A DNA stretch of 36,827 bases, taken from assembly GCA_020532515.1 (NCBI GenBank), contig JAJBAY010000011.1, forward strand, positions 1 to 36,827, read 5' to 3'. A program made the translations under genes and the position numbers. Source of the DNA: Candidatus Cloacimonadota bacterium. Lineage in GTDB: Bacteria > Cloacimonadota > Cloacimonadia > Cloacimonadales > Cloacimonadaceae. The notes under the pieces were generated by a model, which saw only the letters and a list, made by a program, of their open reading frames with translations, ran no database searches and was not told the origin of the DNA. Below, one piece after another: positions 15,501 to 23,483 of this stretch; the stretch's first letter is position 1; each line of letters opens with the position of its first letter.

Positions 15501-16736
15501 ATGAAACTTTATAAAGCTCTATTTTCCTTGCTTAACCTCATGCTCGAGGTGATTTACTATATTAGCTATCCACTGTTGAGGCTAATAGGCGCGCTATATC
15601 AATATAATGAAGGCTTCCAAAGGCCAGCAAAGCGCCAGGACCGGCCGATCTTGATTCACGCAGCTTCTGTGGGTGAGGTCAATGCCGCAGTTGCTTTGAT
15701 CCGAGAGTTGCTCAAGGAAGGCTATCCTGTCCATATAAATACGGTCACCATCACGGGTAGAGCTCTGGCGCGCAGCATTTTCCCAGAGCTCAGCATCAGC
15801 CTGGCTCCAGTGGATGTGTTGCACCTGAGGCAGAGGCAGATGCGCCTGCTGAGGCCCCGCCTGATCCTGATCGTGGAAACCGAGATTTGGCCGAATATGC
15901 TGTATGCAGCCAGTAAAGCTGCTATTCCCATCGTCTTTGTCAATGCCCGGCTTTCGGAGAAATCCCTAAAAAACTATCTGAAGATAAAGCCCTTACTTCG
16001 GATGATCGGTAGCTCTATCAAAGCCATCATGGCGCAGAGCGCGGAGGATAAGGCGCGATTTGAAAGACTCTTCAATACAGTGCCCGTAACCAAAGCTGGA
16101 AACCTGAAGTTTTGTCTGGAATTACCTGCTTACGATGAGATTAAAATCAAGTCTGATCTGGGCATAAAGCAAGATGACTTCGTCCTCTGTTGGGGCAGTT
16201 CACGGCCTGGGGAAGAGGCGCTGATCCTGGGGATCTTGCCCGAACTTAAACAGCGTATTCCTGCTCTGAAACTGATCCTGGCTCCCAGGCATCCGAAACG
16301 CATCCCGGAAGTAGAGAAATTGCTGAGTGAATCTTGCCATCAAAAGCTCTCTACGCTGGAGCCTAAAGCGGATTGGGACATACTTTTGATCGATGCCCTG
16401 GGGCATTTGACTTCAGGCTACGCTATCTCTGATCTGGTGATAGTAGGAGGCAGTTTTTATGATTTTGGGGGACACAATCCTCTGGAGCCCGCCTACTATG
16501 CCAAGGCGATCATCATGGGAGAATATTACTCCTCCTGCCGGGATTCGGTGCTGATATTGAAAGCTGCAAACGCGATCATCATCTCAAACCAAGATAAGCT
16601 CTTGGAAGACATAGTGATTCTGGCTGAAAATCCCTTGCAAAGAGCAGAAATGGGGCGACAAGCAAAAATAGTCTTGACGGAAAATGCACATGCGCTAAAC
16701 GTTCATGTAAGAGGTATAAAACAATGTCTGAAATGA
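15501..16736 (+). CDS. waaA: 3-deoxy-D-manno-octulosonic acid (Kdo) transferase
   Basis: Transfers Kdo from CMP-Kdo to lipid A precursors on the inner face of the inner membrane; GT30 family. 411 residues from ATG 15501. The frame stays open upstream through the tRNA-Asp gene, but that part is not coding. An N-terminal hydrophobic anchor (about 5-30) is followed by the N domain with HAASVGEVNAA (catalytic Glu region) and VETEIWPN, then the nucleotide-sugar half with WGSSRPGEE, LAPRHPKR and VGGSFYDFGGHNPLEPA. Length and motifs are standard, implying an LPS-type outer membrane. The next gene starts 13 bases before the stop. Confidence 0.95.
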   Translation: MKLYKALFSLLNLMLEVIYYISYPLLRLIGALYQYNEGFQRPAKRQDRPILIHAASVGEVNAAVALIRELLKEGYPVHINTVTITGRALARSIFPELSISLAPVDVLHLRQRQMRLLRPRLILIVETEIWPNMLYAASKAAIPIVFVNARLSEKSLKNYLKIKPLLRMIGSSIKAIMAQSAEDKARFERLFNTVPVTKAGNLKFCLELPAYDEIKIKSDLGIKQDDFVLCWGSSRPGEEALILGILPELKQRIPALKLILAPRHPKRIPEVEKLLSESCHQKLSTLEPKADWDILLIDALGHLTSGYAISDLVIVGGSFYDFGGHNPLEPAYYAKAIIMGEYYSSCRDSVLILKAANAIIISNQDKLLEDIVILAENPLQRAEMGRQAKIVLTENAHALNVHVRGIKQCLK

Positions 16737-17728
16737 TTCGTGAAGCCATGTATTACAAAAAACTCGAGGGCGGTCTACTCCAATGCGAGCTCTGCCCACA
16801 TTACTGCGTAATCCCAGTGGGGGAGATGGGCAAATGCAGGTCCCGGGAGAATATCGCGGGTAAACTAATGGCGGTGAATTATGCCAAAGCTTTGGGCATC
16901 TCGGTAGATCCCATCGAGAAAAAGCCCTTTTACCACTTCCGACCCGGCACCAAGATCTTGTCTCTGGGACCGAATTCCTGTAATCTGAGCTGCCAGTGGT
17001 GTCAGAATTATCAGATTTCACAATTTGAAAGCCCGACCATAGACCTTTCTTTGGAAGAGCTTTATAGTGGGGTCTTGAAGCACAATCCCACTACCCGGCA
17101 GATTGCCTTTACCTATACTGAGCCCCTGACCTGGTATGAATATATCCTCGATTTTGGGGTTAAATATCCCGAGGTCAAGATTGCCCTGATCTCCAATGGC
17201 TTTGTGAATCCAGAGCCTCTGGCTCAGCTTTTACCGTATATTGCGGCCATGAACATCGATATCAAAGGGATCACGGAAGATCTCTACAAAGCCCAATGTG
17301 GCGGAAGTTTGAGGCCAATCAAAGAGAATATCCGCAGGGTCTGGGAAGCCGGTGTGCATCTGGAGCTTACTTTGCTGCTCATCCCCGGACTCAACGACAA
17401 AGAGGAAGAGCTGAGTGAGCTGGTGGATTTTGTCGCCTCGATCAGCCCTGAAATCCCGCTGCATATCTCGGCCTACCATCCCACCTATCTTACCGATCTG
17501 CCCGCTACCAAGGTGCAGGACATCGCCAAAGCTCGCAAGATTGCGCTGACCAGGCTTTCTTATGTATATGGCGGGAATTTGGCTGTGGATGGTTTTCAGG
17601 ATTGCCTGTGTCCAGACTGCGGTAAGATACTGATTCGCAGGTCACTTATGTCCTCAGATTGCCAAATCAAAGCCGATAACAAATGTCCGCATTGTGGGAG
17701 ACATATCTACGGGCTATATGACCACTAA
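16724..17728 (+). CDS. AmmeMemoRadiSam-type radical SAM enzyme
   Basis: Radical S-adenosylmethionine protein of the AmmeMemoRadiSam family (PflA-like), 334 residues. The 4Fe-4S motif CNLSCQWC places the three cysteines at 86, 90 and 93 (CX3CX2C). An N-terminal cluster C21, C24, C28, C38 and a C-terminal zinc ribbon (CLCPDCGK ... CPHCGR) are family features. The reaction is not established. In many genomes it lies beside AMMECR1 and Memo genes; neither is visible nearby. GAGG lies nine bases before the ATG. Overlaps waaA by 13 bases and the following NusG-II gene by 11 bases, indicating coupled expression. Confidence 0.9.
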   Translation: MSEMIREAMYYKKLEGGLLQCELCPHYCVIPVGEMGKCRSRENIAGKLMAVNYAKALGISVDPIEKKPFYHFRPGTKILSLGPNSCNLSCQWCQNYQISQFESPTIDLSLEELYSGVLKHNPTTRQIAFTYTEPLTWYEYILDFGVKYPEVKIALISNGFVNPEPLAQLLPYIAAMNIDIKGITEDLYKAQCGGSLRPIKENIRRVWEAGVHLELTLLLIPGLNDKEEELSELVDFVASISPEIPLHISAYHPTYLTDLPATKVQDIAKARKIALTRLSYVYGGNLAVDGFQDCLCPDCGKILIRRSLMSSDCQIKADNKCPHCGRHIYGLYDH

Positions 17729-18080
17729 GCCATTAAAAAGCCTCACCATCAGCGATGTGATCCTGATTCTGGCTTGCCTGATAGTAGCAGGTCTGCTGTG
17801 GCGAAACCACGCTGCGGCGAAAGGCGAAATGCTCTATATCTATAAGGAAGACGCCCTGTGGGGAGAATATTCCTTGGCTGAGGATCTGGTTATCGAAATC
17901 GACGAGCATAATACAGTGCAGATCCTGGATGGCAAAGCGCGCATACTCAGCTCTGACTGTCCGGATAAACGCTGCGTAAAACAAGGCTTTAACAAAACTA
18001 TGCCCATCATCTGTTTGCCCAATCGCCTGGTGCTGGAATTTGAACACCGGGCCAAAGAGCGCAGGCTGATCCTGCAATAG
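17718..18080 (+). CDS. NusG domain II-containing membrane-anchored protein
   Basis: 120 residues from ATG 17718. A GTG at 17694 is also in frame but lacks a ribosome binding site. One transmembrane segment lies near 12-30 (VILILACLIVAGLLW), followed by an extracytoplasmic beta domain containing LSSDCPDKRCVKQGFN and ICLPNRLVLEFE, the conserved core of the NusG_II family (two cysteines spaced CPDKRC, probably a disulfide or metal site). Family function is unknown; in other anaerobes it is often near apbE or Gx transporter genes. Here it is coupled to the radical SAM gene instead. Confidence 0.8.
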   Translation: MTTKPLKSLTISDVILILACLIVAGLLWRNHAAAKGEMLYIYKEDALWGEYSLAEDLVIEIDEHNTVQILDGKARILSSDCPDKRCVKQGFNKTMPIICLPNRLVLEFEHRAKERRLILQ

Positions 18081-18087
18081 AGGAATA

Positions 18088-20019
18088 ATGAAGATCGCAC
18101 TTTACGCCTCCAGTCACGGCTTTGGCCACGCCTCTCGAATTGCCGCTCTGGCAGATAGCTTCATCCGCTTTGGCATCTATGTATATATCTGTACAGACCG
18201 TCCCCGTTTTCTCTTTCAGGAGCTGAAGGCTGAGGACTATCAATATCGGGAAATCAGCATCGATAGGGGAGTGGTGCATGGTGAGAATTTGGTTACGGAT
18301 CTGCCTGCCACGAAGAGCGCATTGCTCCGACTTTTTAGCCAAAGAGAAGAGATCGTAAGCCGGGAAGTGGAATTTCTTCGTCGGGAGCAGATCGATCTGG
18401 TAATTGCGGATATCCCCTTTTTTATCGTGGAAGCTTGCGGCTATGCGGAGGTTCCGGTCTTTGGAGTTTCAAACTTTGATTGGGCCTTTATCTATGGTGG
18501 CATCTTCGCGAATGATGAAGATATGCTGCCGATAGTCAATACCATCTGGAGTTTGCACCGTAGAATGGACAAGAGCTATCTGCTGGATCTGGGCAATGAA
18601 GACAGTGTGCCCGGTTTCAAGAACCCTGTGGCTGGAGGACTACTGGCCCGGGAAAAGGACGCGTTCAAAGACATTCGCAGTGAATATGACATCGCCTTGG
18701 GCGTACCCATCCTGCTGATGATGTTTGGCGGAGAGGGGGCTATAGATCTGCCTTTATCAGAGATCTGTAAAGCCTGGACTGGCGTGATAATGAGCCCGTA
18801 TCAGGCCTCTGGGATCGATAATTTAATCAGAGTTTCGCCGGATGAAGATTTCTTAAGTCTCATGCAGGCTGCCGATCTGGTGATCTGTAAGCCGGGCTAC
18901 AGCACTTTTTCGGAGATCCTCTCTCTGGGCAAATCCATGATCTGTGTTCCGCGCAAAAACTATCCTGAAGAAGAGGTTCTCCTGGCTGGAATAAAAGATT
19001 ATCCGCCAGCGATGGTCGTAGAAGACTTCCCGCAGGATGTGGACAGCATCAAGGCGCTTTTTGCACAGCTTCCTCACGGGGACTTTGCGCAAAAAACATC
19101 CAATAGTGAACTGGAAGGGAAAATGCTGGCCGACTACCTGAGACTAAAGTATCCTGAAGATAGACTGCTCAGCGTTTGCGATCTGGGCTCAAACAATATG
19201 AACTATATTTTGTATAACAAGAGTAGGGGAGAGCTGATCCACCGGAGCTGGTGCAGTACCTATCTGGGCCTGGATTTTGCGGATGGGGTGCTTCCGGAGC
19301 AAAGTCTGCTGCGGGCCTTTGAGGCTACCCAGGACATTTTGGATAGAGACCGCTGGCTGCCCTCTGAGAAATACTTGATTGCTACAGGTGTGAATAGAGT
19401 GGCGGCAAATGCCTCTGAACTGCTGGATCGCATCTCAAAAGAGTATCAGTATAAGACTAAGATCATCAGCGCAAAAACCGAGCTGCACTATGCCTGGCAG
19501 GCTGCTGTGCCTCTGATGCAAGAGGGCATGAATAACCTTGTGATCGATATCGGGGGAGCCAGCACAGAGCTCGCCTGGTTGGATGCTGCTGCCAGGATTC
19601 GTGGAGTATCTTTGGACTTTGGCTTGCAGAGCCTTTTACGCTATGCAGAAACAGGTAAGTCTGCGGCTCTTAAGGTGCAAGATGCTCTTAAGGATCTCCC
19701 TAAACTGCAGAATGTCAAGATCATCGCTGTGGGGCTCACGGCTACAGTGTTGGCCAGGGTCTTGAAGAAAATTGATTATCGCAAGGTTTTGCACAGTTCT
19801 GAGCTGGTAATCAGCCTGAAAGATATACAGGACTACAAATCTGCGCTGGAAGATGATGAGAATAATGGGTATAAACAACTGGTAAATAGCAGGTTTGAAC
19901 TAAATACCATCAGCCTGGCAGCACTCGTCATGGAGCAATTACTGGACAGATATGGCTGCTGTGATTTTATGGTATGCAACGATGGAATATCTTTAGGATA
20001 TGCAAAATGGATAAAATGA
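18088..20019 (+). CDS. Fusion protein: MurG-like glycosyltransferase domain plus Ppx/GppA phosphatase domain
   Basis: 643 residues in one frame. Residues 1 to about 350 look like a GT-B glycosyltransferase of the MurG/GT28 type, close to the N-terminal half of L-arabinokinase-like proteins: YASSHGFGHASRI at the start, then ADLVICKPGYSTFSEIL near 270-285. Residues 360-643 are an exopolyphosphatase/GppA (ASKHA) domain: DLGSNN at 365-370, a catalytic-type Glu at 465 (SAKTELHY, where Ppx has SGNEEARL) and DIGGASTE at 487-494. Residues that match catalytic E121 and E150 of E. coli Ppx are kept, though SG and GGG are altered. SD AGAGGAA precedes the ATG. The aroF gene overlaps its end by 13 bases. 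Function unknown; I do not recognise this fusion as a described enzyme. Confidence 0.85.
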   Translation: MKIALYASSHGFGHASRIAALADSFIRFGIYVYICTDRPRFLFQELKAEDYQYREISIDRGVVHGENLVTDLPATKSALLRLFSQREEIVSREVEFLRREQIDLVIADIPFFIVEACGYAEVPVFGVSNFDWAFIYGGIFANDEDMLPIVNTIWSLHRRMDKSYLLDLGNEDSVPGFKNPVAGGLLAREKDAFKDIRSEYDIALGVPILLMMFGGEGAIDLPLSEICKAWTGVIMSPYQASGIDNLIRVSPDEDFLSLMQAADLVICKPGYSTFSEILSLGKSMICVPRKNYPEEEVLLAGIKDYPPAMVVEDFPQDVDSIKALFAQLPHGDFAQKTSNSELEGKMLADYLRLKYPEDRLLSVCDLGSNNMNYILYNKSRGELIHRSWCSTYLGLDFADGVLPEQSLLRAFEATQDILDRDRWLPSEKYLIATGVNRVAANASELLDRISKEYQYKTKIISAKTELHYAWQAAVPLMQEGMNNLVIDIGGASTELAWLDAAARIRGVSLDFGLQSLLRYAETGKSAALKVQDALKDLPKLQNVKIIAVGLTATVLARVLKKIDYRKVLHSSELVISLKDIQDYKSALEDDENNGYKQLVNSRFELNTISLAALVMEQLLDRYGCCDFMVCNDGISLGYAKWIK

Positions 20020-20780
20020 ATGAATTAAGCTTTGGAGCCGATGATTTTAAGGTGATCGCCGGTCCCTGCTCGATAGAAGATTATGAAAGCCTTTACGAAA
20101 CCGCGAAAGACCTGAAAGCGCGGGGTATCACTATGTTACGTGGAAGTGCCTATAAGCTGAGAACCTCAGTGCACAGCTTCCGCGGGCTGGGTGATGCCGG
20201 AATATTGCACATGGCCCAGGTGGGTAAAGAATTGGGGCTCATCACAGTATCTGAGATTACTCAGACCGATAGGGTGGAGTATATGGCCAGCCATATCGAC
20301 ATCCTGGTGGTGGGGACCCGAAATATGAACAACTACCCTTTGCTGGAGCTTCTGGGCAAGATAGACAAACCGGTGATTCTCAAACGCGGAATCGCTGCTA
20401 CCTATGATGAATGGTTGGCTGCCGCGGAGTACATCATCGAAAGTGGAAATGAGCGTGTAATTCTCTGCGAACGTGGGATCCGCACTTTTGAGACTGGAAC
20501 CCGCTATACGCTGGATATATCGGCAATAGCGGTGATGAAACACAAAAGTAATCTGCCCATCATCGTCGATCCTTCCCATGCCGCTGGAAACCGTGCACTG
20601 GTCCCATCTTTGGCACTGGCCGCTATCGCCGCTGGAGCAGATGGACTGATGATCGAATCCCAAATAGATCCCAAGGATAGCATTTGCGATGCAAACCAAA
20701 CCGTGAGCCCGGACGTAATCAGCAAAATACTGCAGCTCGCTCCGGAACTGCGTTTGCTTTTAAAGAAGGCGAATTTTTGA
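20007..20780 (+). CDS. aroF: 3-deoxy-7-phosphoheptulonate (DAHP) synthase
   Basis: First step of the shikimate pathway: phosphoenolpyruvate plus erythrose 4-phosphate to DAHP. 257 residues from ATG 20007, chosen because AGGA lies at 19995-19998. The class I-beta/KDPG-type form without an N-terminal regulatory domain: IAGPCSIED (metal-binding Cys), MLRGSAYKLRTSVHSFRGLG, VGTRNMNN, ILKRG and IVDPSHAAG are all present. The usual FKPRTSPYSFQGLG reads YKLRTSVHSFRGLG, a modest variation. Lacking an ACT or chorismate mutase domain, it is probably not feedback-inhibited through this subunit. It overlaps the fusion gene before it and miaB after it. Confidence 0.92.
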   Translation: MDKMNELSFGADDFKVIAGPCSIEDYESLYETAKDLKARGITMLRGSAYKLRTSVHSFRGLGDAGILHMAQVGKELGLITVSEITQTDRVEYMASHIDILVVGTRNMNNYPLLELLGKIDKPVILKRGIAATYDEWLAAAEYIIESGNERVILCERGIRTFETGTRYTLDISAIAVMKHKSNLPIIVDPSHAAGNRALVPSLALAAIAAGADGLMIESQIDPKDSICDANQTVSPDVISKILQLAPELRLLLKKANF

Positions 20781-22057
20781 ACTACTATATAGAGACTTAC
20801 GGCTGCCAGATGAATGTGGCGGATAGTGAACTGATCATCTCCATTTTGAACGATGCGGGACACATTCAGTCACAAGACATCGATGTTGCGGATGTATTGC
20901 TCTTTAATACCTGTTCGGTGCGCGATCATGCAGAACAGCGGGTATTGGGCAGAATCTCAAACGAACGGCATCGTAAAAAGAGCAAACCGGAACTGAAAAT
21001 AGTGCTTTTGGGTTGCATGGCCCAGAGAATAGGGCAGAGGCTGATCTCAGAAGATCTGGGTATAGATTACGCCGTGGGGGTGGATCAGTATAGAGCACTC
21101 CCCCGCCTTCTGGATGAGGATCGAGGCTCTGAACTGGGTTTCGATTCCTCTGAGAATTATGAACGCATGCTGCCTGTGCACCAAGGGGAACACTGCGCTT
21201 TTGTGACCATTATGCGAGGTTGTAACAATTACTGCTCTTATTGCATTGTGCCCTATGTGCGTGGCAGAGAACGCAGCCGACCCTATGAGGATATTCTGCA
21301 GGACGTGAAGGGTGCCGTAAAGCGGAAAATGATGGACGTCACCCTGCTCGGACAGAACGTCAATTCATATCATTGGAATGAATTAAGCTTTCCTGCATTA
21401 CTGTCAAAACTGCAGGAAGATGTACCTGAGCTCTACCGACTACGCTTTGTGACTTCTCATCCCAAGGACCTTTCGGATGACTTGGTTCAGGTAATGGGAC
21501 AGGGCGGTAAGCTCTGCGAACATATACATTTACCCATGCAAAGCGGCAGCAATGAAAGCCTGAAGCGCATGAACCGCTCTTACAGCTATGAACAGTATCT
21601 GAACCGGGTACGAGCCCTCAGAGCTGCCGTGCCGAACATTGCTATCACCACAGACCTCATTGCAGGCTTTCCCGGTGAAACTGAAGAGCATTTTGAAGCT
21701 ACTCTATCAGCAATGCGTGAAATTGAGTTTGATTATGCATTTTGTTTTAAATATAGCGAACGTGAAGGAACTGCAGCGGCAAAGTATCCCGATCAGCTTC
21801 CGGAAGAGATTCGCCTCAGCAGATTGCAAAGGATGATCGAACTGCAACGGGAAATCACTTTAAGGATATACCGCGCTCAGATCGGAAAAGAAATCGAAGT
21901 CTACGTGGAAGACTTTAGCAAAAAAAGTAAGAGTCAAGTATCAGGTAAGACCAGGGATTTCAAAATCGCGGTTTTGGATGGTGATGAATCTCAAATTGGA
22001 ACTTTGGCAAAGGCGAAAGTAATCGATGCCACAGCGGGGACCCTGATCTGTGAGTGA
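20777..22057 (+). CDS. miaB: tRNA-2-methylthio-N6-dimethylallyladenosine synthase
   Basis: Methylthiotransferase modifying A37 of tRNAs that read UNN codons. I place the start at a TTG (20777-20779) that shares bases with the aroF stop (TTGA), with GAAGG upstream; the family then begins correctly at MNYYIETYGCQMN (426 residues). The 93 in-frame bases before it lie inside aroF and are not MiaB-like. The auxiliary cluster cysteines are C10, C46 and C80; the radical SAM cluster is C149, C153 and C156 (RGCNNYCSYC). A C-terminal TRAM domain follows from about 365. The start choice decides whether an automatic annotation would be 31 residues too long. Confidence 0.93.
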   Translation: MNYYIETYGCQMNVADSELIISILNDAGHIQSQDIDVADVLLFNTCSVRDHAEQRVLGRISNERHRKKSKPELKIVLLGCMAQRIGQRLISEDLGIDYAVGVDQYRALPRLLDEDRGSELGFDSSENYERMLPVHQGEHCAFVTIMRGCNNYCSYCIVPYVRGRERSRPYEDILQDVKGAVKRKMMDVTLLGQNVNSYHWNELSFPALLSKLQEDVPELYRLRFVTSHPKDLSDDLVQVMGQGGKLCEHIHLPMQSGSNESLKRMNRSYSYEQYLNRVRALRAAVPNIAITTDLIAGFPGETEEHFEATLSAMREIEFDYAFCFKYSEREGTAAAKYPDQLPEEIRLSRLQRMIELQREITLRIYRAQIGKEIEVYVEDFSKKSKSQVSGKTRDFKIAVLDGDESQIGTLAKAKVIDATAGTLICE

Positions 22058-22165
22058 CGCAAGCACTTGTAGTCTTAAGACATGTTATGTAAACTTGCTG
22101 GCATTTAGGCATCTTGTTCGGGTGCAGATACTTGCCTCTACCCTATTTAAATCATTGGAGACCAT

Positions 22166-23047
22166 ATGAAAAGCATGACCGGCTTTGGTAAAAGCCATAA
22201 AGCACAAAGCAATATCGAATGTGACATTGAAATAAAAAGCGTGAACGGACGCTATCTGGATTTGAAAAGCTACATTCCGCGGGAGCTAAGCTTTTTTGAG
22301 CACACCCTCCGCAAAGAGCTCTCCAAGTGCGTCAGCCGTGGCACGATCGAGATCAGGGTCAACATAAGTGACCTGCGCGAGCCCAAAGTGCGCTTAAATG
22401 AGTCCAAATTGCGCAAATACCATGAAATCATCCTGCAGGCCCAAAAAGTGCTGGGTATTAAGGGCGATCCTCCGTTGGCGTTCATTCTGGATGAGCCCGG
22501 TGTGATCCAGAGCATTAACCAACTGGATGAAGACCCCGATATGCTCTCAATTTTGCAGGAAACCTTAAGCGAAGCCTTGAACAATCTGCTGAACTCTATG
22601 TATAAGGAAGCTGAGCAGACCAAAGTGGTGCTTATAGACTCCATGAACCAGATTTTGCCTGCGATCAAGCGCATCGGTACCCAGATACAACCCTTTAAAG
22701 AAGAGCTGTTTAACAATATGCTGAAGCGTACCCATGATATTGTGAGCACTTACAAGCTGGAAAACATGGAGCAGCGCATAGTGCAAGAACTTGCCATATA
22801 TGTGGATAAGTACGATATACAAGAAGAGATCAGCCGTCTGGAGTCTCATATCAAGACTTTCCTGGATACCCTGGAGAAGCCACAGCAGGAAGATATCGGG
22901 AAGACTCTAAATTTCATCACCCAAGAGATGCAGCGCGAGGCCAATACTTTGGGTTCCAAATTCTCAAACAGCAAAACCTTCCCTGATATACTGATCATCA
23001 AAGAAGAGATCGAAAAGTGCCGGGAGATCGTGCAAAATGTCGCCTAA
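22166..23047 (+). CDS. yicC: YicC/YloC-family endoribonuclease
   Basis: 293 residues, the usual family length. The N-terminal signature MKSMTGFGKSHKA and the C-terminal signature FITQEMQREANTLGSKFSN followed by IKEEIEKCREIVQNV are both complete. YicC proteins are metal-dependent endoribonucleases involved in small-RNA turnover in E. coli. A GGAG site lies before the ATG after a 108-base gap, so a new transcription unit may begin here, but I see no convincing promoter in the gap. The next gene overlaps its end by 11 bases. RNase R two genes downstream suggests an RNA-metabolism grouping. Confidence 0.93.
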   Translation: MKSMTGFGKSHKAQSNIECDIEIKSVNGRYLDLKSYIPRELSFFEHTLRKELSKCVSRGTIEIRVNISDLREPKVRLNESKLRKYHEIILQAQKVLGIKGDPPLAFILDEPGVIQSINQLDEDPDMLSILQETLSEALNNLLNSMYKEAEQTKVVLIDSMNQILPAIKRIGTQIQPFKEELFNNMLKRTHDIVSTYKLENMEQRIVQELAIYVDKYDIQEEISRLESHIKTFLDTLEKPQQEDIGKTLNFITQEMQREANTLGSKFSNSKTFPDILIIKEEIEKCREIVQNVA

Positions 23048-23474
23048 ACCACTACTTTCCTGGAAATCCTGGCCTTTTGCGGAACGCCCTCTCAGCTCAT
23101 CCCTGTTGATTGCCTTCCTCTTGTTCCTGAATTTCTTCTTATATAGACTGGCTATAGTAGAGTGGAGCATGCCCTTCTTCTATATCGCAGGTTGGGTCCT
23201 GGTGGTGGGCAACCTTCTCCCCTACTTCATTATTACAGAATACGATCTCTATGATCATGAGATCCGCATACGTTATATCTTTATCAAAGTCAAACGTCCC
23301 TGGACAGATTTTGGCTGTTTTTATAAGGACAAACGCGGAGTGATGCTATCAACATTTAAATTGCCCAGAAGACTGGATCCTTTTAGAGGACTGTCTCTGC
23401 GCTTTTCCAAAACTGGAGCAGAGGTGCCGGCCCTGCTCGAGATCTTAAGAGAAAAAATCGGCAAAGAATACTAA
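23037..23474 (+). CDS. Small two-helix membrane protein, unknown function
   Basis: 145 residues, not recognised as a named family. After a short basic N-terminus two hydrophobic segments span about 20-40 and 44-65, leaving a cytoplasmic C-terminal domain of about 75 residues. That domain (YDLYDHEIRIRYIFIKVKRPWTDF) has the alternating pattern of a bacterial PH-like domain, in which two helices precede a small beta domain; this is a weak structural guess. It overlaps yicC by 11 bases and ends nine bases before the RNase R gene, so it is co-transcribed with both. Confidence 0.75.
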   Translation: MSPKPLLSWKSWPFAERPLSSSLLIAFLLFLNFFLYRLAIVEWSMPFFYIAGWVLVVGNLLPYFIITEYDLYDHEIRIRYIFIKVKRPWTDFGCFYKDKRGVMLSTFKLPRRLDPFRGLSLRFSKTGAEVPALLEILREKIGKEY

Positions 23475-23483
23475 AGGAATTAC

